The position numbers and the translations under genes were made by a program. The notes below the pieces were generated by a model. That model was not told the origin of the DNA, made no database searches, and worked only from the letters and a program-made list of their open reading frames with translations. From positions 1-8,945 of the forward strand of contig CAZTWC010000147.1 of NCBI GenBank assembly GCA_964617105.1: a stretch of DNA of 8,945 bases. The letters run 5' to 3'. How positions within the stretch are numbered: position 1 is the first letter of the stretch; each line of letters starts with the position of its first letter. Of the stretch, positions 4,526 through 8,945 are shown piece by piece. The DNA is from CAZTWC01 sp964617105 [NCBI: uncultured Myxococcia bacterium] (GTDB taxonomy: Bacteria > CAZTWC01).

Positions 4526-6889
4526 ATGCCCAAGAGAACAAAAACAAGTGCAAGATCAAAAACGAGACTTCATATTGACTTTGAAGTCTACTCCCCAGTG
4601 GATATCAAAACCCAAGGTCTTTTTAATTATGCCTGCCATCCCCAAACCGAGGTGCTTTGTATGGCGTGGGTATTTGGAGACGAAAATCCTGTCCAATTGC
4701 TTTTACTTGGTCAACCACTACCTTCCAGGATAGTTGATTATATAAAAGGAGGTGGCCAGGTTGCCGGTCATAATGTGCTGTTTGAATACGCTATTTGGAA
4801 CAAAATATGTATCTCTCGTTTCTCCTGGCCCCGTCTTTCAATTTATCAACTGATTGACACCGCAGCCAAGGCGGCTGCCTATGGTTTGCCTCGCAGCCTT
4901 GCCGATTGTGCTAAAGCACTCTGTTTAGTAGAGAAGGATGAGGCTGGCAAGAGAGTGATGCTGAAGTTGTCAAAACCCCGAAAGCCTACTAAAAACAACT
5001 CATCAACCCGTTGGACTCCAGCAAACGCGTCTATCGATTTTGAAATTCTTTATCGCTACTGCATCCAGGATGTGGAGGTTGAGCGGGCCATTGACCATCG
5101 TTTGCCGGATCTATCCACAGGTGAGCGGCAATTATGGCAACTCGATGCCCTTATCAACCTCACTGGTGTAGAGATTGATATTGATACAGTAAAAACTGTT
5201 TGCCAGATGACTAAACAGTATCGACATGACCTTGAAAATGAAGCAATGGAAATCACCGGCGGCATTAAAACCAGCCAGCGGGATGCAATTTTAGGATGGT
5301 GCCGCAGTCAGGGATATCCTATGGCTGGATATACCGCTGCTGATATTAAAAAAGCACTAAAAAGTAAAAAGCCTGAGTCTAAACCCGGGTCTAAACCTGA
5401 ATTTGAGTCTAAACCCGGGTCTAAACCTGAATCTAAACCTGAATCTAAACCTGAACCCATTCTCCCTCAGAAAGTCAGACGGGTTCTGGAAATCAGAAAA
5501 GAGTTAAGCCTAACCTCCGTTAAGAAATTTAACGCCCTTTTAAAATCTGTCAGTTCTGACAGCCGATTAAGGGGGATGTTTCTTTATCACGGCGCACAAA
5601 CAGGCCGATGGACTGGGCGGGTTGTTCAACTCCACAACCTTCCCCGTGGTTCGGTTAAAAATCCAGATATTGCCATTGACACCATCAAAATGAAAGACCT
5701 CGATTGGTTGCAGGTTTTATACCCTGATGTCATGGCTACTTTCTCCTCCTGCATTAGGGGGATGATTATGGCTCCAGCAGGAAAAAAATTAGTTGTAGTT
5801 GATTACTCTGGGATAGAAGCCAGGATGGTGCAGTTTTTGGCACAAGATGAAGCCGCCTTAGATATTTTCCGGCAGGGCCTTGATCCATATAAAGATATGG
5901 CAGCAGCGATTTTTAAAACTTCCTATGACCAGGTTGATAAATCTCAGCGCATGGTTGGGAAGATTGCCATACTGGGACTTGGTTATGGTATGGGAGTTAA
6001 GAAATTCATCGAAACCTGTGCTGATTGGGGTTCTCCCATTGAACCGTCTTTGGCAGAAAAAACCGTTTTTACTTACCGCACCAAATACCAAAAACTAAAA
6101 AATTTCTGGCGGAAGCTGGAAAGTGCTGCCTGGAAAGCGATTGATTATCCCGGCAGTACTTTTAACGCTAAATCCATTAAATTCAAAGTTGAAGATAATT
6201 TTCTATTTATGATTTTGCCTTCTGGCCGGAGGCTGGCGTATTACCAGCCTGAAATCAAAGAATGCCCGGCGCCATGGGCTATAGGAGGAAAGAAAGAGAA
6301 GGAAAAGGAGAAGGAGATGCCGGTTGAAACTGAGCCTGCCCAGGCCCAGGGTCATGTCTATACCCTGGTCCATACCCCGGGCCAGACCAAGACTAATCCC
6401 CAACCTCAGCAGTTACAACTATTTCTGCAAGACCAGTTGCAGCAGGACCAGTTGCAGCAGGACCAGTTGCAGCATCCTCTCCAGGGGAAAGAACAGACCC
6501 AGGCTCAGACCCAGGTTCCAACTCAAAACAAACTACAATCTCAATCCTTAACTCAAAAACTGAAACAAAATCAAAATCAAATCACCTATATGGGCATTGA
6601 TACTTATACCCGTAAATGGTGCCGGACCAGCACTTATGGCGGCAAGTTAGTAGAAAATGCTACCCAGGCTGTTAGCCGGGATATTTTGGCCCGCGCCTTG
6701 ATGAATCTGAATAAAGCCGGCTATAAGATTGTGCTCCATTGTCATGACGAGATTGTCGTTGAGGTGGATGAAAAAACGGCCGATGCCGACCTTGATGCTG
6801 TCATAAAAATTATGTGCTGTAACCCTCAGTGGGCTAAAGGAGCGCCAATCAATGCAGAAGGCTTTATTTGTAAGCGCTATCGGAAATAG
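4526..6889 (+). CDS. polA: phage-type family A DNA polymerase with 3'-5' exonuclease and low-complexity inserts
   Basis: This 787-aa DNA-dependent DNA polymerase lacks a 5'-nuclease domain, as usual in phages. All exonuclease motifs are present: Exo I D18-x-E20 (HIDFEVYS), Exo II N83 (GHNVLFE) and Exo III Y178-x3-D182. So are the polymerase motifs: TGRWTGR, motif A D426-YSGIEAR with E431, motif B R475-x3-K479-x7-Y487-G488, and motif C H740-D741-E742. Leu483 aligns with E. coli Phe762. Two inserts make it longer than phage homologues I recall (about 650-680 aa): a SKPE repeat (residues 285-311) and about 100 residues (roughly 583-685) of Lys/Glu then Gln-rich sequence between motifs B and C. 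All core motifs survive, so it should be active. ATG 4526 gives the MPKRTK start; TTG 4514 in the same frame is possible. No clear ribosome site precedes either. Confidence 0.93.
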   Translation: MPKRTKTSARSKTRLHIDFEVYSPVDIKTQGLFNYACHPQTEVLCMAWVFGDENPVQLLLLGQPLPSRIVDYIKGGGQVAGHNVLFEYAIWNKICISRFSWPRLSIYQLIDTAAKAAAYGLPRSLADCAKALCLVEKDEAGKRVMLKLSKPRKPTKNNSSTRWTPANASIDFEILYRYCIQDVEVERAIDHRLPDLSTGERQLWQLDALINLTGVEIDIDTVKTVCQMTKQYRHDLENEAMEITGGIKTSQRDAILGWCRSQGYPMAGYTAADIKKALKSKKPESKPGSKPEFESKPGSKPESKPESKPEPILPQKVRRVLEIRKELSLTSVKKFNALLKSVSSDSRLRGMFLYHGAQTGRWTGRVVQLHNLPRGSVKNPDIAIDTIKMKDLDWLQVLYPDVMATFSSCIRGMIMAPAGKKLVVVDYSGIEARMVQFLAQDEAALDIFRQGLDPYKDMAAAIFKTSYDQVDKSQRMVGKIAILGLGYGMGVKKFIETCADWGSPIEPSLAEKTVFTYRTKYQKLKNFWRKLESAAWKAIDYPGSTFNAKSIKFKVEDNFLFMILPSGRRLAYYQPEIKECPAPWAIGGKKEKEKEKEMPVETEPAQAQGHVYTLVHTPGQTKTNPQPQQLQLFLQDQLQQDQLQQDQLQHPLQGKEQTQAQTQVPTQNKLQSQSLTQKLKQNQNQITYMGIDTYTRKWCRTSTYGGKLVENATQAVSRDILARALMNLNKAGYKIVLHCHDEIVVEVDEKTADADLDAVIKIMCCNPQWAKGAPINAEGFICKRYRK
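5375..5457 (+). repeat. in-frame 12-bp/30-bp tandem repeat (SKPE) inside polA
   Basis: Units of TCTAAACCTGAA and the variant TCTAAACCCGGG repeat in tandem, encoding Ser-Lys-Pro-Glu/Gly. A 28-base block beginning GAGTCTAAACCC occurs at 5375-5402 and again at 5405-5432 (period 30). All units are multiples of three, so copy-number change keeps the frame. It lies between the exonuclease part and the polymerase motifs. Confidence 0.85.
6283..6317 (+). repeat. 35-base all-purine tract (KEKEKEKE) inside polA
   Basis: Every base from 6283 to 6317 is A or G. It encodes alternating Lys and Glu at the start of the second polymerase insert. The tract contains AGGAGG (6283-6288) and AAGGAG (6305-6310). 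The latter is 6 bases before an in-frame ATG (6317), so it could act as an internal ribosome binding site. Confidence 0.7.
6431..6475 (+). repeat. three 15-bp tandem repeats (DQLQQ) inside polA
   Basis: GACCAGTTGCAGCAG occurs three times in succession (6431-6445, 6446-6460, 6461-6475; the last ends CAT). They encode Asp-Gln-Leu-Gln-Gln and sit in the Gln-rich insert between polymerase motifs B and C. The near-perfect copies imply recent slippage expansion. Confidence 0.9.
6836..6842 (+). promoter_or_regulatory. ribosome binding site for the upstream VRR-NUC start
   Basis: AAAGGAG lies 9 bases before ATG 6852, within the polA coding sequence. It is a good site, but these bases also encode the Ala-Lys-Gly-Ala of the polymerase C-terminus, so the match may be partly accidental. 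Confidence 0.4.
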
Positions 6890-7391
6890 CAATAACGGAA
6901 AGAGAAATGGAAATGGAAATGGACAAAAGAATAGCAATGGAAATGGACATAAGAATAGCAATGGAAATGGGGATGAGAATAGGAATAGCAGTGGTGATGA
7001 TATGAGCATTCAAATAGCGAATCAAGTGACTGAAAAACAGGTTGAGCAATACCTGGTTAAAAAAGTTCGGGACCTTGGTGGTATTGCCTACAAATTTACC
7101 TCCCCTGGCCGAAGGCATGTTCCGGACCGGTTGGTTTTATTTCCTGGAGGCAGAATTCTATTTGTCGAATGCAAACGGCCCGGTGCCAAAGCCACCAAAG
7201 GGCAGGCGTATGAATTGCACCGGATTAGCAACCTTGGGTTTGAAGCGTTGGTAATCGATAGCAAAGAGAAAATAGATGATTTGATAGATGAATTGATTGC
7301 TGGGGTGGCTGAGGAGTTTGATTTAGAAAACTGCCATACCCATGACCATGCCCATGCCTGTCGCCATGATGTTGGACAGAGTGACGGATGA
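6852..7391 (+). CDS. VRR-NUC domain nuclease with low-complexity ends
   Basis: The core is a VRR-NUC domain, a PD-(D/E)XK fold that cuts branched or structured DNA. GRRHVPDRLVLFPGG is followed by ILFVECKRPG; counting from ATG 7002 the catalytic residues are D42, E56-x-K58 and Q68. Phage versions are about 100-130 aa and usually begin just before the EKQVEQYL helix, matching ATG 7002 (MSIQIANQ, 129 aa, weak GGTG site). The longer form from ATG 6852 has a better ribosome site, overlaps polA by 38 bases, and adds 50 residues including an Asn-Gly repeat (179 aa). Either start is possible. The tail is unusual: C111-H-T-H-D-H-A-H-A-C-R-H122 could bind metal. In many related phages this gene sits between a VapE-type primase/helicase and SNF2; here it directly follows polA. 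Confidence 0.85.
   Translation: MQKALFVSAIGNSNNGKRNGNGNGQKNSNGNGHKNSNGNGDENRNSSGDDMSIQIANQVTEKQVEQYLVKKVRDLGGIAYKFTSPGRRHVPDRLVLFPGGRILFVECKRPGAKATKGQAYELHRISNLGFEALVIDSKEKIDDLIDELIAGVAEEFDLENCHTHDHAHACRHDVGQSDG
6903..6999 (+). repeat. purine-rich tandem repeat at the polA/VRR-NUC junction
   Basis: A 24-base unit beginning AAGAATAGCAATGG occurs at 6927-6950 and 6951-6974 (last bases diverged), preceded by ATGGAA units and followed by degenerate copies. One frame reads Asn-Gly repeats in frame with VRR-NUC from ATG 6852. Another frame reads a 32-codon Met-Glu-rich ORF. Lengths are multiples of three, as in the polA repeats. Confidence 0.8.
6907..7005 (+). CDS. possible 32-codon leader ORF ending in ATGA overlap with VRR-NUC
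   Basis: ATG 6907 opens a frame of Met-Glu, Met-Asp and Arg-Ile-Ala repeats that stops at TGA 7003-7005. The stop overlaps ATG 7002 as ATGA, the usual stop-start overlap for translational coupling. GGAAAGAG lies just upstream (6897-6904). It begins 17 bases after the polA stop. The peptide is pure low-complexity sequence, so any role would be in carrying ribosomes to the nuclease start rather than as a protein. It may be a by-product of the repeat. Confidence 0.25.
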   Translation: MEMEMDKRIAMEMDIRIAMEMGMRIGIAVVMI

Positions 7392-7412
7392 GAAGAATGA
7401 TGACGATGAAAA

Positions 7413-8915
7413 ATGAAATTTAGACCTCATAATTACCAATTGAAAGCGATGAATTTCTTGATCCGAAATCCTATTGCCGCCCTTTTTCTTTCCATGGGCC
7501 TTGGCAAAACAGCCATAGTGCTCTCTGTTATTCAAAGGCTACAGGAAAGAGGCAAGATCGGCCCCGTCCTTATCCTCGCACCACTGCGAGTTATTTATAG
7601 CGTCTGGCGGCAGGAAGCGAAAAAATGGGATCATACTAAAAATTTAAGGTTCTCAATCCTGCATGGCCCCGATAAAAATAGCGTCCTTTTCGGTGACAAT
7701 GGAAAAAAAGGTGGTGCCGACATCTACCTCATTAACTATGACGGCATTAAATGGTTGGTAAATGCTCTGCTCAGAGAAAAAGAGAGAGCAGAAGAGGGCT
7801 ACAAAACAGGCAAAAAGTTGGCAAAATTACAAGATATAACAAGGGCGGGCCAGCAGAAATGGCGGCCACCTTTTAATATGTTGGTGGCGGATGAATCCAG
7901 CGCTCTGAAAGCACACGATACCGAACGGTTCAGGCTGTTGAAAAAATTACTACCCCTCTTTAAGCGCCGGGTATTGCTGACAGGGACACCTGCGCCAAAT
8001 AACCTGATGAATCTTTGGAGCCAGTTTTTTATCCTCGATGAAGGAAAGCGGTTGGATCCATCATTCTACCGTTTTAGAAACCGTTATTTTCAAAAAGCCG
8101 ATTACTTCGGTTACAGATACCGTCTCCGCAAAGGCGCTGCCAATAAGATATACAGCAGAGTTAATGAGATAACTCTGCGCCTATCTTCTGAGAATAACGA
8201 TTACCTCTATGCTCCGGAAATCATCTATAACCAGGTATCATCCAAACTCCCAGCCGATGTGGCTAGGGAAATTTACCAGCCTCTTGAGCGGGACTTCTTT
8301 CTTCAATTTGATAATGATATTGGCCGTGACAGTGCAACAGTAAGTGTGGCTAATAGCGCTGTCCTCTCGCTGAAGTTACGACAAGTTATCCAGGGCGGTC
8401 TCTATACTGAAAATGGCCTGCGTTTCATCCATGACACCAAAATCAAAATCTTAGAAGAAATCGTCGAGCAGTCACAGGGACAACCTATTTTAGTAGCCTA
8501 CCAGTTTTTATTCGAAGTGGAAAAACTAAAAGAGGTCTTTGGCCAGGATCTCCCTGTCATCGGAGGTATGACCTCTGGCGCCAAGGCAGCGAAGATAGTT
8601 GATAAGTGGAACCAGGGGAAATTACCACTTTTGGTTGCCCACCCCGGCAGTTTAAGCCACGGGGTAAACCTTCAGGCTGGCGGTAATACTATAGTCTGGC
8701 TGGCGCCCACCTGGTCTTTTGAAAACTATTCTCAGTTCAACGCTCGGCTCCACCGACAGGGTCAAAGACACCCGGTCATAGTGCACCACTTGATCACTCA
8801 AAGGACTGTTGATGAGGCTGTTTTTACTGCCCTTCAACAGAAAGAGAAGCAACAGGACGCCCTGTTAGCGGCGCTGGAAAGATATAGAAGGGAAAAGGGA
8901 GGGGCTACAGGATGA
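7413..8915 (+). CDS. SNF2-family (superfamily 2) DNA helicase/translocase
   Basis: This 500-aa phage-type SNF2 ATPase has the motifs in order. They are an N-terminal Q-like segment (FRPHNYQLKAM), Walker A M28-G-L-G-K32-T33, motif Ia (LILAPLRVIYSVW), Walker B D160-E-S-S, motif III T190-G-T-P-A-P-N, motif IV (ILVAYQF), motif V (SLSHGVNLQAGG) and motif VI Q441-FNARLHRQGQ with R445 and R448. These proteins use ATP to move on duplex DNA; in phages they are thought to assist replication or recombination. No DNA-binding or nuclease domain is added, and all core motifs are intact. A Lys/Glu-rich helix ends the protein. The gene starts 21 bp after the VRR-NUC stop. ATG 7413 has only a GA-rich, weak ribosome site, so it probably relies on translation from upstream. 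Confidence 0.92.
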   Translation: MKFRPHNYQLKAMNFLIRNPIAALFLSMGLGKTAIVLSVIQRLQERGKIGPVLILAPLRVIYSVWRQEAKKWDHTKNLRFSILHGPDKNSVLFGDNGKKGGADIYLINYDGIKWLVNALLREKERAEEGYKTGKKLAKLQDITRAGQQKWRPPFNMLVADESSALKAHDTERFRLLKKLLPLFKRRVLLTGTPAPNNLMNLWSQFFILDEGKRLDPSFYRFRNRYFQKADYFGYRYRLRKGAANKIYSRVNEITLRLSSENNDYLYAPEIIYNQVSSKLPADVAREIYQPLERDFFLQFDNDIGRDSATVSVANSAVLSLKLRQVIQGGLYTENGLRFIHDTKIKILEEIVEQSQGQPILVAYQFLFEVEKLKEVFGQDLPVIGGMTSGAKAAKIVDKWNQGKLPLLVAHPGSLSHGVNLQAGGNTIVWLAPTWSFENYSQFNARLHRQGQRHPVIVHHLITQRTVDEAVFTALQQKEKQQDALLAALERYRREKGGATG

Positions 8916-8945
8916 GAATCTATAATTTTGTGATTCTATAAACTT
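8915..8945 (+). other. downstream end: small inverted and direct repeats
   Basis: After the helicase stop, AGAATC (8915-8920) and GATTCT (8932-8937) form a 6-bp inverted repeat around TATAATTTTGT. AATCTATAA/ATTCTATAA also repeat at 8917-8925 and 8933-8941. TATAAT (8921-8926) matches a -10 box, but no -35 element is seen at the right distance. The window ends before anything can be decided. Confidence 0.2.

Noticed and set aside
5375-5457. Tandem repeats considered as a CRISPR array or iteron origin
   Set aside because: Units are 12-30 bases with no unique spacers, keep the reading frame and encode SKPE, so they are coding repeats.
6903-6999. Direct repeats considered as a replication origin with iterons
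   Set aside because: The unit is a degenerate microsatellite with codon-sized periodicity, and no AT-rich melting region or initiator gene is adjacent; cannot be excluded but is unsupported.
6647-7118. Two - strand open frames rich in Phe/Leu/Pro or Ile/Ser over the polA/VRR-NUC junction
   Set aside because: Both are the reverse reading of the purine-rich tandem repeat; the apparent hydrophobic, membrane-like sequence is a by-product of the repeat.
8915-8937. Hairpin after the helicase gene as a terminator
   Set aside because: The stem is 6 bp and A+T-rich, starts within the stop codon and is not followed by a T run before the window ends.

Overview
The window reads as part of a temperate phage or integrated prophage from a bacterium of moderate to low G+C. 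All recognisable genes lie on the + strand. From about 2.2 kb to the right end it carries a phage DNA replication/recombination module: a DUF2800 Cas4/RecB-like nuclease, a DUF2815 ssDNA-binding protein, a phage-type family A DNA polymerase, a VRR-NUC nuclease and a SNF2-type helicase. This gene set is best known from temperate phages of Firmicutes, but a Com homologue and a sigma-like protein at the left would also fit a Desulfobacterota-type host. The host cannot be decided from the sequence.

Layout. Bases 1-84 are the 3' end of a gene that starts outside the window. Bases 85-428 are an AT-rich control region with a perfect 20-bp palindrome (213-232) and a related TCGA-N4-TCGA site 51 bp upstream. 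Bases 429-1561 hold two regulators: a Com-like zinc-finger protein and a 276-aa protein with a sigma-70 region 4-like C-terminus. The second gene's ribosome binding site and start codon are buried in a 19-pair hairpin (693-739). This resembles phage Mu, where Com relieves a start-blocking structure on mom mRNA. Next come a small unknown gene (1650-1859), whose start is also complementary to an upstream sequence, and a 108-aa protein that overlaps the nuclease gene by 1 nt. The replication genes follow with short gaps.

How the genes may work together: Com and the sigma-like protein would set expression of the module. The DUF2815 protein would coat ssDNA, the polymerase would copy the phage genome, the SNF2 protein would remodel or translocate on DNA, and the two PD-(D/E)XK nucleases would process ends or branched intermediates.

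Two features set this module apart. Translation starts near the regulators appear to be controlled by RNA structure. Low-complexity, in-frame repeats also recur inside proteins (Q/S linker in the nuclease; SKPE, KE and DQLQQ inserts in the polymerase; NG and His-rich ends in VRR-NUC) and at gene junctions. The leucine at the polymerase position equivalent to E. coli Phe762 fits a temperate lifestyle. No tRNA, rRNA, CRISPR array, transposase or integrase was seen.
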